Source: Paenibacillus sp. FSL H8-0548
Lineage (GTDB): Bacteria > Bacillota > Bacilli > Paenibacillales > Paenibacillaceae
DNA length: 64,000 nt
Direction of reading: 5' to 3'
NCBI RefSeq assembly: GCF_038630985.1
Contig: NZ_CP152049.1
Span: 7,245,501-7,309,500, forward strand
The position numbers were made by a program, and so were the translations under genes. Of this stretch, positions 24,816-33,741 are shown in pieces. Numbering within the stretch: position 1 is the stretch's first letter; each line of letters begins with the position of its first letter. The notes beneath the pieces were generated by a model. That model was not told the DNA's origin and searched no databases. It worked only from the letters and a program-made list of their open reading frames with translations.

Positions 24816-25271
24816 ATTTATCTTCACAGCTCGATAAATCTGCTCCACCAGCACCAGACGCATAAGCTGGTGCGGCAAGGTCATGCGCCCAAAGCTCAGC
24901 TTCTGCTGGGCGCGCTTCAGTACCGCGGGAGCAAGACCATTGCTCCCGCCAATAACAAAAGCCACGTGGCTGCGCCCATACGTGGCTAAATTATCGAGCT
25001 GGCCCGCGAGATCCTCGCTGGACCAGAGCTCGCCTTCAAGCGCGAGCGCGACAACATGCGCTTCAGGCTTCAGCTGCGCTAGAAGCCTCTCGCCCTCTCG
25101 CTCGCGCACAATCGCTTCCTCCGCCGGACTCATCGTCTCCGGCGCCTTCTCATCGGGCACTTCCGTGAGCGTGAGCTTCACGTAAGGCCCTAACCGCTTG
25201 GCATATTCCGCTATGCCAAGCACTAAGTACTTTTCCTTCAGCTTTCCAACTGCAGCTATTTGTATATGCAA
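24792..25271 (-). CDS. rlmH: 23S rRNA pseudouridine-1915 N3-methyltransferase RlmH
   Basis: A 159-residue SPOUT methyltransferase of exact family length. It methylates pseudouridine 1915 (E. coli numbering) in helix 69 of 23S rRNA using S-adenosylmethionine. [20 protein letters not shown] forms part of the SAM-binding knot, and [20 protein letters not shown] with the ending PYHK is the conserved C-terminus. It is the first backbone gene to the right of the accessory region. The gene order rlmH-yyzF-htrA-walJ matches B. subtilis. Its 3' end is repeated three times to the left as attachment-like sites. Confidence 0.96.
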   Translation of the reverse strand: MHIQIAAVGKLKEKYLVLGIAEYAKRLGPYVKLTLTEVPDEKAPETMSPAEEAIVREREGERLLAQLKPEAHVVALALEGELWSSEDLAGQLDNLATYGRSHVAFVIGGSNGLAPAVLKRAQQKLSFGRMTLPHQLMRLVLVEQIYRAVKINRGEPYHK

Positions 25272-25411
25272 ACCTTACACGTCCTTTTATAGTGTCGGAT
25301 CTTGTCTTCCGCCCGCTACACTAAACGGACATGAATCCCTATAATGTCCATACCTATCCCTAAGCCCGCTTCATTATACGTGCTCACAAGTATAATACGA
25401 TCCCTTTCTCT

Positions 25412-25579
25412 TTAAACCACCAAAAAAGTAGCTGGTTCATCACAAAAATCGCATTTCCGCGGTGGGTCCCAATCTGCAAATTGCGTTTCCTTTAAATCCA
25501 CCACATCTGGCGCATCCTCGTATTCATCTACAAATCGATCCAATGCCTTTTCAATATGTTCTTTACATACACAATACAT
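25412..25579 (-). CDS. yyzF: CxxH/CxxC zinc-ribbon-like small protein (YyzF family)
   Basis: A 55-residue protein from ATG 25579, beginning MYCVCKEHIEKALDRFVDEY with a CxCKEH start and ending KCDFCDEPATFLVV. The two cysteine pairs suggest a bound metal ion. This matches the CxxH/CxxC family found between rlmH and htrA in Bacillales (YyzF of B. subtilis). Function is unknown. AGGAAGCG lies upstream. The gap 25580-25848 holds nothing recognisable. Confidence 0.85.
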   Translation of the reverse strand: MYCVCKEHIEKALDRFVDEYEDAPDVVDLKETQFADWDPPRKCDFCDEPATFLVV

Positions 25580-25848
25580 CGCTGCACGCTTCCTATCCCT
25601 AGTTGATGGTTTTCGTATCCGTTAATTGTCCAAGTTATCTATACACAGCATATCAGAAAACGCTACTCCATGTGAAGACGACAAGCTTCGCATTTACTCA
25701 TTATTAATCCTCCCCTATTTTCACCCTTGTTTTTCTTCCCCTTATCCTCTCCTGTATGCCGCCTTCGCTTCCTCCTTTTGTCCTCGCTATTGCACTGGCT
25801 CTGGCTCTGCCCTTACCCTCATTCCCGCTTCCGTCTCCCCAAAACAAA

Positions 25849-25890
25849 AACCGCAGAGCGCAAACGGCATCCCGTTAGCACACTGCGGTT
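25849..25890 (-). terminator. Terminator of htrA
   Basis: AACCGCAG / CTGCGGTT with inner AACGG/CCGTT pairing, followed by TTTGTTTT on the minus strand, 11 bases past the htrA stop codon. It probably ends the whole wal operon transcript. Confidence 0.9.
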
Positions 25891-25900
25891 CTTAAGGTTG

Positions 25901-27250
25901 CTATTCCTCAGCTTCCTTCTCGCCAAGCTTGAAATTGGCAATCTTTAGCTTTCCATCGCGGTAATAGCTAATTTCGATAGCATCGCCAATATTTTTTTTC
26001 GTGTACAAATATTTACGAAGATCGATCGTGCTGCCAATCGATTGACCATCCAGCTTCACGATGACATCATTAAACAGTAAGCCAGCATCCTTAGCAGGTC
26101 CTACCGCTTCAAGCACGATAACACCGTCATATACTTCATCTGGTAGCTTTAGAGGTACTCCTCCGCCTTCCAGATCGTCTTCATCCTCAGCCTTAGCATC
26201 CGGCAGACCATCCTCCTCGAGCGCATTTCCGAATGCATCCTCAAAGTCCTGCTGCTGCCAGTACTGCTCCAGATCCATCGTGTAGACGCCAAGATACGGA
26301 CGCGGCACATAACCAAGCTTAATTAAACTATCCACGATTGGCATGGCCAGATTGATTGGAATGGCAAAACCAATCCCTTCAACGCCTAAATCTGCTATTT
26401 TCATGCTGTTTATTCCGACGACCCTGCCGTTCAAATCAATGAGCGGACCGCCGCTGTTGCCTTGATTAATCGAAGCATCGATCTGAATAACCTCTTGCTC
26501 CCAGTCGTACACACCATCCTGATTAAGCGATACCGGCACAATTTGTGTCGTCTTGCTTACACTTCCTGTCGTAACCGATTCTCCAAGTCCGAGAGGGTTG
26601 CCGATTGCAATAATATATTCAGCAGCGCGAAGAGTAGAGGAATCTCCAATCTCAGCGACAACATCAATACCCTTAGCATCGATTTCAAGCACGGCAAGAT
26701 CTGTAATCTGATCCTTGCCTACAATCCGCGCATCACGCGTCTCTCCGCTCATCAGCACAACCTTTACAGCTGCAGCCTCATCAATAACATGATAATTGGT
26801 AATAATAGTCGCTTTTCCATCCTTCTTGCTTATAATTACACCCGAGCCAATACCAGCCTCCCGCAAAATACCCGATTCCTCGGTCCCCTTGGGCAGCGCA
26901 GCACCTTTTCCAATACCAAGGGCGTACATTTGCTGATTAATGACGCTTACCACTGCTGGACGCACTTTTGCAGACGCCTGAATCGGTCGCTCCATAGGAT
27001 CAACCGCCAATATGCCGCTTGACACAGCTTTGGATCTTCCGGTGCCTATGCTGGGCCCTCCGCCAAAAACAACGCCGAACAACAGCGTTGCAACAACTGC
27101 ACTTGTCATGGATGAAACAACCGCTATGCGAACATTTGTCCACTTAAATGGGAATCTTCTATATGGAAAAGCCAAGTCCTTCTTTCTGCTCTCGCGAGCA
27201 GCACGCTTGGATACTTTAGTCGAATAAAAATCGTCGTCGAACAGGCTCAT
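25901..27250 (-). CDS. htrA: Membrane-anchored HtrA-type serine protease
   Basis: A 449-residue S1C protease. A basic cytoplasmic N-terminus is followed by one TM segment at about 42-64, the trypsin-like domain at about 90-310 and a PDZ domain at about 335-440. The catalytic triad is visible as H154 (TNYHVIDEA), D184 (TDLAVLEID) and S266 (GNSGGPLID). It acts outside the membrane on misfolded secreted proteins. An acidic insert (about 345-365, DDLEGGG region) sits before the PDZ domain. It belongs to the htrC/yyxA position of the WalKR locus. A 198-bp MITE-like element lies 50 bases upstream of its start and separates it from walJ. Confidence 0.95.
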   Translation of the reverse strand: MSLFDDDFYSTKVSKRAARESRKKDLAFPYRRFPFKWTNVRIAVVSSMTSAVVATLLFGVVFGGGPSIGTGRSKAVSSGILAVDPMERPIQASAKVRPAVVSVINQQMYALGIGKGAALPKGTEESGILREAGIGSGVIISKKDGKATIITNYHVIDEAAAVKVVLMSGETRDARIVGKDQITDLAVLEIDAKGIDVVAEIGDSSTLRAAEYIIAIGNPLGLGESVTTGSVSKTTQIVPVSLNQDGVYDWEQEVIQIDASINQGNSGGPLIDLNGRVVGINSMKIADLGVEGIGFAIPINLAMPIVDSLIKLGYVPRPYLGVYTMDLEQYWQQQDFEDAFGNALEEDGLPDAKAEDEDDLEGGGVPLKLPDEVYDGVIVLEAVGPAKDAGLLFNDVIVKLDGQSIGSTIDLRKYLYTKKNIGDAIEISYYRDGKLKIANFKLGEKEAEE

Positions 27251-27300
27251 TACAATCGCTCCTCTCGATGTTTCAAAACATCAAGACTATTTTTTCATTC

Positions 27301-27498
27301 TATATAAGTTGAACTAGAAATTTGCGTTTTGTGCGCTGCGCGAGTAGATCATTCTGAAGGGTCGCGGTTGCAGCCAGATCCTTCGGTTTCCTAAGACATT
27401 TAAAGGTGAGAATATGGGCTGCAAAGGCGAATACTTCGTTTCTCCAGAACGATCTTCTCGCTTCGCTGTAACTTTATTTTTTTAGTTCAACTTATATA
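27301..27498. mobile_element. MITE-like element, copy A (198 bp)
   Basis: Perfect 15-bp terminal inverted repeats TATATAAGTTGAACT at 27301-27315 and AGTTCAACTTATATA at 27484-27498 bound a non-coding interior. A related copy with the same interior order (GTGCGCTGCG, GGTGAGAATAT, TACTTCGTTTCTCCAGA) lies at 36256-36445, and a deleted one at 36827-36893. TA at the ends suggests an IS630/Tc1-type origin; no transposase is encoded. Confidence 0.8.
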
Positions 27499-27568
27499 GG
27501 AATGTTTTCAGAAGAATTGACTAAAATAATAATAGATTCGAACGACGAGCATAACGTATTTTTTATAA

Positions 27569-27629
27569 AATATAGGAAAGTATAGCATTTCGCCATAAGG
27601 ACGGTGACAGCCGTTTCACCTTGAATATA
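27569..27629 (+). ncRNA. Conserved leader-like element, copy 1 (unknown class)
   Basis: TATAGGAAAGTATAGCATTT then CGCC, a short spacer, and GGTGACAGCCGTTTCACCTT with AATATA. The same blocks occur at 45421-45520 with a longer hairpin between them. GGTGA/TTCACC and CGCC/GGTG can pair. It lies about 40 bases before a small plus-strand gene. It could be a cis-regulatory RNA or a dispersed intergenic repeat; I could not match it to a riboswitch class I know. Confidence 0.4.
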
Positions 27630-27667
27630 AGATCAATATTCATCCCACCAAAAAAGGAGATGTTACT

Positions 27668-27889
27668 ATGAAAACCAAAACGCCTGCCGCTTGGGAACAT
27701 GTACAGCTTGCTGCGAAGCTAGCAGATTTGAAGGATGATCACTATCGTACTATTCTAACTTTAAGCGCAATGCTAGAGCTGTTTATAGAAAAAGGCATAC
27801 TGACAAGAGAAGAATTAAGCGCCAAAGCCGATTCGCTCGATGCACAGCTGGAAACCCTTATTTCCGTTTCACTTCATCCCATGCAGTAG
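27668..27889 (+). CDS. Small conserved-looking hypothetical protein
   Basis: A 73-residue soluble, mostly helical protein, MKTKTPAAWEHVQLAAKLAD at the start and AMLELFIEKGILTREELSAK in the middle. AAAAAAGGAGATGTT is a very strong ribosome site. The LxxKGILTxEEL pattern occurs in several small bacterial proteins, but I assign no function. It converges on walJ and its last 32 bases overlap the walJ 3' end in antisense. A leader-like element precedes it. Confidence 0.7.
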   Translation: MKTKTPAAWEHVQLAAKLADLKDDHYRTILTLSAMLELFIEKGILTREELSAKADSLDAQLETLISVSLHPMQ

Positions 27890-28664
27890 GCCTGTCGTGA
27901 TACGTTGCCCGCAAGGGATGCTCTTCCTTCTTATAAAATATTCCGTGATCCTCTAATATAGAATTCACCGTCAGCATCGCTAAATCCATTAAGTTATGAT
28001 CAAGGCTCAAGTGAGCCAAATAGACACGTTTGGTTCGATCTGTCATGAGCTCCAGCAGTGCCTCGCCTGCTGCCACATTTGATAAATGGCCGACATCACT
28101 CAGAATACGACGCTTCGTATTCCAGGGGTAACGGCCCATCCGCAGCATCTCAGTATCATGATTGGCTTCCAGCACCAGTACATCCGAATCGATGATCTGA
28201 CGCTTTACCTTTTCACTAACGTAGCCTAGGTCCGTAGCCAGGCTCAGCTTTTCACCGTCTTCTGCAAAACAATAGCCTACCGGCTCAGCTGCGTCATGCG
28301 AAATCGGAAACGATTGTACTAGCATCGAACCGCAGGCAATCTCTTCGCCTGTTTCCATAAATACTCTTTTCTCTGCCGCAATCGTGCCCACATGCCTCTC
28401 CATTGCAGCCCATGTCGCCTCATTCGCGTAAATAGGCAAATCATATCTGCGGGCAAATGCACCCAAGCCCTTTATATGATCGGAATGCTCATGTGTAACA
28501 AACAATGCGTCCAATTCATGGCCGGATATCCCTCGTTCCCGCATAAGCTCATCCAGCTTCTTCGCGCTCATTCCTGCATCAACAATGACCGTCTTCTCAT
28601 TTCCTTGCACGATCGTCGCATTGCCGGTCGAGCCGCTCCCAAGTACCGTAAATCGCATTCCCAT
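27858..28664 (-). CDS. walJ: WalJ (YycJ) metallo-beta-lactamase-fold hydrolase
   Basis: A 268-residue MBL-fold protein of normal family length. The metal-binding motif THEHSDH places H58, H60, D62 and H63; further ligands are in SHDAAEPVGY and ATDLGYVS. B. subtilis WalJ has been linked to coordination of cell division with replication and to DNA repair-type nuclease activity; the substrate here is not visible. It follows yycI by 33 bases and is the last gene of the wal operon before the htrA/MITE region. Confidence 0.94.
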   Translation of the reverse strand: MGMRFTVLGSGSTGNATIVQGNEKTVIVDAGMSAKKLDELMRERGISGHELDALFVTHEHSDHIKGLGAFARRYDLPIYANEATWAAMERHVGTIAAEKRVFMETGEEIACGSMLVQSFPISHDAAEPVGYCFAEDGEKLSLATDLGYVSEKVKRQIIDSDVLVLEANHDTEMLRMGRYPWNTKRRILSDVGHLSNVAAGEALLELMTDRTKRVYLAHLSLDHNLMDLAMLTVNSILEDHGIFYKKEEHPLRATYHDRPTAWDEVKRK

Positions 28665-28697
28665 AATCTCTCTTTCCTGTCCCTTCTCCCGCTCCCG

Positions 28698-29453
28698 TTA
28701 ATGTAAACCGTTCGCTGCAGCTTCCTCTTGCTCCTCATCCGTTGCAACCTCGCCGCTAATGGCATGCACATAAAACAGGTCTCCGCTCTCCAGCATGACC
28801 CGCCATGACGGCGCAGACACCTGCTTCTCAGAATCGAAGATTTGGCCCTTATAGCCAAGCTGAATATCAGAGATGATTGCTCCATCCGGCAAATAGGTTT
28901 CAATTAAACTAGCCACTACCTTCGCAGCTGGCAGCACCGGCTTCGCTTCGCTCATATCAAGCAGCTCCACACGATCCTGCAGGAAGGAGGTTATTTTTTG
29001 ATTACTGATGTACAGCGTTAGCTTCACATCGAACATGGGTCGTCCTTCAACGACTCGATATAGGATGAACTTGTCCACACTGCTGTTCAACAGATCAAAA
29101 GCATACTGATCGAGCTCAGGAATATGACTCCCAAGCGTCTTTAGCAATTGTGTCTTCGAATAAATAATGGTACTGTCTACCGGTTTGTCCAAAATAATCG
29201 GCTCCGCATTTTTGCGGCTGTCTGAATGAAGCACATACTTTAGATCCCCTAGCTCTGGCGTTTCCAGCGGCAGATTGGCTTCTAACGCAATACGCTTCTG
29301 CTGCATAAGCACCACCTTATCCTGCGGCAGCTCTGCCGAATTCACATTCATATTCAGCTGCTCTCTAATATCGAGCCAAAGCTGATAGCCCAGCAGCACA
29401 TTGAGCAGTAAAAACGAAATAATAAGCACGTTTTTCGCTCGTCCCCAATCCAC
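28698..29453 (-). CDS. yycI: WalK-regulating membrane protein YycI
   Basis: A 251-residue protein with an N-terminal TM helix (NVLIISFLLLNVLLGYQLWL) and an extracytoplasmic domain of YycI type with a two-layer fold. With YycH it binds WalK through the TM helix and dampens its activity in B. subtilis. The start MDWGRAKNVLIISF is typical of the family. It lies 20 bases downstream of yycH in the walRKHIJ order. Confidence 0.93.
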   Translation of the reverse strand: MDWGRAKNVLIISFLLLNVLLGYQLWLDIREQLNMNVNSAELPQDKVVLMQQKRIALEANLPLETPELGDLKYVLHSDSRKNAEPIILDKPVDSTIIYSKTQLLKTLGSHIPELDQYAFDLLNSSVDKFILYRVVEGRPMFDVKLTLYISNQKITSFLQDRVELLDMSEAKPVLPAAKVVASLIETYLPDGAIISDIQLGYKGQIFDSEKQVSAPSWRVMLESGDLFYVHAISGEVATDEEQEEAAANGLH

Positions 29454-29473
29454 TCGCCTTCACCCCCTGCCAT

Positions 29474-30940
29474 CTAACGTACTTGGCCAATATCACTGGT
29501 TCTCAGTGGATTCAGGCCGCCAACAGAATTCACAGCTGCTCCTCCGTATAAAGCTGCAGCTATATCCTTCTCATCAGCGCTCTCCTGATCCTCCCCCAGC
29601 TCATCCTCTGCGGTCTCGACAAAGTCCTCCGGCGGTTCATAGCCATTAGGGTACGCATCCACTAGAATTTCTTCTGTTCCATCCGTCAAACGAACCGCCC
29701 ATACGGGCGTAAACCGAAGCTGACTATCATCTATCGGCAATGCTTGCATGGCTGGGAAAAGATGCTCTACTTCACTGCGCTTGCCATAGTTTTTGAGGCT
29801 TTGCTGCAGCGACTCGCCGCCGGGCAGCCATCTTACATTGCGCGCTTCCGTTTGTGCGCCGAGCGTAATTAGTGATCTTGAATATTCAGTAACGACGCCT
29901 TGCTGAAGCGTCAGATTCATATAACCATAACGAAAAGGCGGTGTCTCAATGACTGGATACTGCTCTACATACTGTTTAAAGCGAATATATTTCCCTTCGC
30001 CTCCTGGCGCAACATTTACAAACCGATGTACTCCGTCCCACCCGCCGTTCTGATTAACGAAGTCCACAGACTTATAAACGTTATCGCTAAGCAGATTTTC
30101 GGCAATTTGCGGCGCACTTGGATCGGTGTAGCTAATCCATTTTCCGTTCTGCTCTACTTGTAAGCCGCGCTTTCCGTCCGTGTAAATCTGTGACCCGCTT
30201 CGGTGCTCCAGTGAATTCGTTGTGCTTGGATCGAAGAACAAGCTTCTTTGCATCAAGTCAGGCGAATAGGTCTCATACGGAAATATCATCTCGGTTGACT
30301 GAATTGGCCCATCCGGAATATAAAGCCCATCTGCAGTCATCGTATACATTGGCTGGAATTGTCCAAATCCAACATAATCCTGTACATCACGGACCGTTAA
30401 GTCTGCACGAACGGACTCATAAACCATCTTGCCGTCTATACTGAAGAAGAAGGTTCGAATTTCCTCTGTCCCCGTCGTCTTAAAAATCCAAATCCGATCA
30501 ATCGTTTCGTTAAGAAACAGCAGATCTCCCTCCAGCTTAAGCAGCTTTTGCAGCAGCTCAACAGGAATGCCATTGTTAAACCTCAGCTCGATCCCGATAT
30601 CATTCTTGCGAATACTTTCCCAGTTCAGCACATCGGCCGGGCTCCGCTGGAATCCTTTAAATTCCCTGCCTTGAATACGCTGATTAAGAATCATCTCGTA
30701 GAACTGCGTACCTGGATAGATAACCGTATGCTTATTGCCGCCCAAATGTATGAATAGCTCCTCGGGAAAAATAACACTCTCCACGCTCTTTGCTGTTCCT
30801 ATCGGCTCTGTAATCACATAATCCTGATCACTTCTTACCGTTACACCAAGACCAGGCATGCTATAGGCAAGCAGATAGCTTTGGAGAAGGCTAATGACAA
30901 CGAGTCCAATAAGCACTGTTGTTTTTATTTTCTCCTTCAT
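29474..30940 (-). CDS. yycH: WalK-regulating membrane protein YycH
   Basis: A 488-residue YycH protein. An N-terminal TM helix (TTVLIGLVVISLLQSYLLAY) is followed by the three-domain extracytoplasmic region, with FGQFQPMYTMTADGLYIPDG and PLRTS near the C-terminus. It overlaps walK by 4 bases, so translation is coupled. It is slightly longer than the B. subtilis protein (about 455 residues), with an acidic C-terminal extension (EDELGEDQESADEKD). It forms a complex with YycI that modulates WalK. Confidence 0.94.
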   Translation of the reverse strand: MKEKIKTTVLIGLVVISLLQSYLLAYSMPGLGVTVRSDQDYVITEPIGTAKSVESVIFPEELFIHLGGNKHTVIYPGTQFYEMILNQRIQGREFKGFQRSPADVLNWESIRKNDIGIELRFNNGIPVELLQKLLKLEGDLLFLNETIDRIWIFKTTGTEEIRTFFFSIDGKMVYESVRADLTVRDVQDYVGFGQFQPMYTMTADGLYIPDGPIQSTEMIFPYETYSPDLMQRSLFFDPSTTNSLEHRSGSQIYTDGKRGLQVEQNGKWISYTDPSAPQIAENLLSDNVYKSVDFVNQNGGWDGVHRFVNVAPGGEGKYIRFKQYVEQYPVIETPPFRYGYMNLTLQQGVVTEYSRSLITLGAQTEARNVRWLPGGESLQQSLKNYGKRSEVEHLFPAMQALPIDDSQLRFTPVWAVRLTDGTEEILVDAYPNGYEPPEDFVETAEDELGEDQESADEKDIAAALYGGAAVNSVGGLNPLRTSDIGQVR

Positions 30941-32787
30941 GCAAGCTCGCCCCCTTCACCCAGCAGCGGAAGAGTAAATGTAACTGTCGTGCCTTCATTT
31001 AGCTCGGAATCTAAGGAGATTGTACCGCTATGCGCCTTAACAATTTCCCGGGCAATCGAAAGTCCAAGACCCGTACCGCCCATATTGCGTGAGCGAGCTT
31101 TGTCCACACGATAGAAGCGATCAAAAATTCGGTTAAGGTCCTTTTTAGGAATGCCAATCCCTGTATCCTTCACGCTAATGGCAAGCAATGCCGAATCGGC
31201 CGGCCTCTTTGCCGTTAATTCAATCGTTCCACCGTCCAGCGTGTATTTGATTGCGTTCGAGAATAAATTATCCAGTACCTGATCAATTTGATCACGATCC
31301 AGCCAAGCAGATTCCAGTCCTTGCTCGACGTGGACCGCTGCTCGAATAGACTTCTGTCTAAGCTGGAATGAGAAGCGGTCGGCTACCTCGTCAAGCATAT
31401 CGTGTATATTCGTTTGCCGCCTGCGAAGCGGCGCCTGATTCGAATCCAGACGCGATAGATGCAGAAGATCGGTAACGAGCCTGATCATCCGCTCCGTCTC
31501 ATTGCGAATAACACCAACAAACCGCTCAGACAACTCCCGCTCCTCAAGCGCTCCGTCATTAAGCGCCTCAGCATAGCTCTTAATCGTTGTTAGCGGTGTT
31601 CGCAGCTCATGCGAGACGTTAGCGACGAATTGACGACGCGACTGCTCCAGCTTCTCCTGCTCAGTTACATCCTGCAGTACCGCAATCGTTCCCGTAATCC
31701 CCTTATCTCGGCGATGAATAGGCGTGAAGGTCGCGCGCATGATCCCCTCGCTGCTTGCATCCATCTCCTGCTCATCGAAATCCCGCTCAATGAGAAGAGT
31801 CTGGCCCTTGCCCTGCTGAAGCTCCCCCAGCCGCTGCTCCGAAAGATCAAACAGCTCCGATAAAGCAAAGCCCTCACAGGTCCGCTTGTCCAGCAGCTCA
31901 AGCGCTCTGCGGTTCCAGACAATGACCTTGCCGTTCTCGTCGGCTGCCACTACGCCGTCACTCATATTGGAGAGGATAGAAGCAAGCTTCTCATTCTCCT
32001 CCTCATTGACCGATAGCGCCTCCTTTAACCGAATGGTCATATCATTAAAGGCTATACTCAAGCTGCCGATTTCATCATCGCCAAGCACCGGCACCTGCAG
32101 ATCAAACTTTCCTTCCGCAACCGCCTCCGCTTGCCTCGTTAAACCTTTTATAGGACTTGTAATCGTATGGGCGAGCAATACGCCAAGCACACCAGTAAGT
32201 CCAAGGGCGATCAGAGTTCCCGAGAAAAAGATTTGGTTAACTCGGTTTACCGTCTCATACAGCTCCGTCATCGAAGCTACGACATACACTACCCCAACTA
32301 CCTTGTTGTCGTTCACTGTCACCGGCTGCGCAATCATCTTCTTGCGCGTATTGTCTTCATCTATAATTTCCTGTTCATTGTCAGTAATATTTTGAAGCGC
32401 CCTGCTCACGGCAAGCGACTTATTCTTCTTCCCGATATTCGATTGATTGCCCTGCACGGAGGTGGCAACCATCTTGCCGTTCGAGTCCAGCACCTGAACC
32501 TCAGCACCGCTTATGCTGAATAGATTACGAACCACTAGGCTTAGATCCTCCGTCGTGCTCTCCGAAGAATCCCCCTCAGTGTCAGGCTTTGCCGCTAGAC
32601 TGGGAGCCGCAAACTTGGACAAAATATCTGCCTGCTCCTTCAGGTTTTTCGTGAAGCTGTCAATTAACGAATGCTTGACCGTGCTTATAAAATAAACGCC
32701 GATAATTTGCATTGCAACTAGAATAAGCAGCAAATAAATAATGACCAGCTTAACTTGAATCGTGCGAAAAAAACTCTTGCCCTTCAT
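30937..32787 (-). CDS. walK: Sensor histidine kinase WalK
   Basis: A 616-residue sensor kinase for cell-wall metabolism. Two TM helices (about 13-35 and 186-207) flank an extracytoplasmic Cache-like domain. HAMP (about 208-260), PAS (about 265-380), HisKA with H393 ([12 protein letters not shown]) and HATPase ([28 protein letters not shown]) follow. It phosphorylates WalR, whose stop codon overlaps the walK start by 4 bases. The pair is essential in B. subtilis and controls autolysins. YycH and YycI downstream regulate it. Confidence 0.96.
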   Translation of the reverse strand: MKGKSFFRTIQVKLVIIYLLLILVAMQIIGVYFISTVKHSLIDSFTKNLKEQADILSKFAAPSLAAKPDTEGDSSESTTEDLSLVVRNLFSISGAEVQVLDSNGKMVATSVQGNQSNIGKKNKSLAVSRALQNITDNEQEIIDEDNTRKKMIAQPVTVNDNKVVGVVYVVASMTELYETVNRVNQIFFSGTLIALGLTGVLGVLLAHTITSPIKGLTRQAEAVAEGKFDLQVPVLGDDEIGSLSIAFNDMTIRLKEALSVNEEENEKLASILSNMSDGVVAADENGKVIVWNRRALELLDKRTCEGFALSELFDLSEQRLGELQQGKGQTLLIERDFDEQEMDASSEGIMRATFTPIHRRDKGITGTIAVLQDVTEQEKLEQSRRQFVANVSHELRTPLTTIKSYAEALNDGALEERELSERFVGVIRNETERMIRLVTDLLHLSRLDSNQAPLRRRQTNIHDMLDEVADRFSFQLRQKSIRAAVHVEQGLESAWLDRDQIDQVLDNLFSNAIKYTLDGGTIELTAKRPADSALLAISVKDTGIGIPKKDLNRIFDRFYRVDKARSRNMGGTGLGLSIAREIVKAHSGTISLDSELNEGTTVTFTLPLLGEGGELA

Positions 32788-33539
32788 CCTGCACCAAAGC
32801 TCCCGTTTTTGGAGCTTCTCATCATATAGCCAAGTCCCCGGCGGGTCATAATATATTCAGGTCGGCTTGGATCATCCTCGATTTTCTCACGCAATCTGCG
32901 AATGGTCACATCAACGGTACGCACATCCCCAAAATATTCGAAGCCCCATACCGCTTGCAGCAAATGCTCGCGCGTCATCACCTTGCCGCTGTTGCGGGCC
33001 ATATAATGAACGAGCTCATACTCACGATGAGTCAGATCCAGCGGCTCGCCATCCTTGTAAACCACATACATGTCTGTATCAATAAACAAGTTAAACAGCT
33101 TAAAGCCCTGCTGCTCTTGCGCTGCAGGCCCTTCAGTCGTGCCCGCTTGGTTTTCACCGTTCATTTCTGAAGTTTTCTGCTGTCTGCGCAAATGAGCCTT
33201 CACCCTTGCCAGCAGCTCGCGCGTACTAAATGGCTTTGTTACATAATCGTCTGCTCCAAGCTCAAGACCAAGCACCTTATCAATTTCTGTATCCTTTGCA
33301 GTGAGCATAATAATAGGCATCTGCAGCTTAGCTCTAACCTCACGGCATACATCCATGCCATCCTTTACAGGCAGCATCAGATCCAGCAAAATAAGATCGG
33401 GCTTCTCCTCAAAAGCGAGCCGAACCGCCTCGCCGCCATCGAAGGCACATATAACCTCATGCCCTTCCTTCTCCAAATTAAACTTTATAATATCTGCAAT
33501 CGGTTGTTCGTCATCGACCACTAATATTTTTCCGTGCAT
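32784..33539 (-). CDS. walR: Response regulator WalR
   Basis: A 251-residue OmpR-type regulator. The receiver has D53 ([11 protein letters not shown]) as phospho-acceptor and KPF at about 102-104. The winged helix near the C-terminus reads [20 protein letters not shown]. Between the two domains lies an unusual polar linker of about 25 residues ([20 protein letters not shown]) that is longer than in B. subtilis WalR. It is the first gene of the wal operon. Targets are autolysin and wall genes, possibly including the M23 peptidase upstream. Confidence 0.96.
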   Translation of the reverse strand: MHGKILVVDDEQPIADIIKFNLEKEGHEVICAFDGGEAVRLAFEEKPDLILLDLMLPVKDGMDVCREVRAKLQMPIIMLTAKDTEIDKVLGLELGADDYVTKPFSTRELLARVKAHLRRQQKTSEMNGENQAGTTEGPAAQEQQGFKLFNLFIDTDMYVVYKDGEPLDLTHREYELVHYMARNSGKVMTREHLLQAVWGFEYFGDVRTVDVTIRRLREKIEDDPSRPEYIMTRRGLGYMMRSSKNGSFGAG

Positions 33540-33680
33540 CGTTACACCCGCCCGTCGCTTGTCCTTTGTATTAACTTCTATTTTAACACACGTTATCCTT
33601 TAGTTCACAATGAAACTTCCCTCATGTTAACAAGGATTTTCCTTTCATTTTCACACACATGCCGAACCTATCCTATATAT

Positions 33681-33723
33681 AAAAAAAGAACCACCTCGCA
33701 GCTCGCGAAAGTGATTCTTTTTG
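33681..33723 (-). terminator. Terminator of the M23 peptidase gene
   Basis: CAAAAAGAATCAC / GTGGTTCTTTTTTT pairs around a GC-containing loop on the minus strand and ends in seven T, 19 bases past the peptidase stop codon. The complementary A/T tracts make it potentially bidirectional. Confidence 0.85.
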
Positions 33724-33741
33724 CAGTCATTTGGGTATAAT

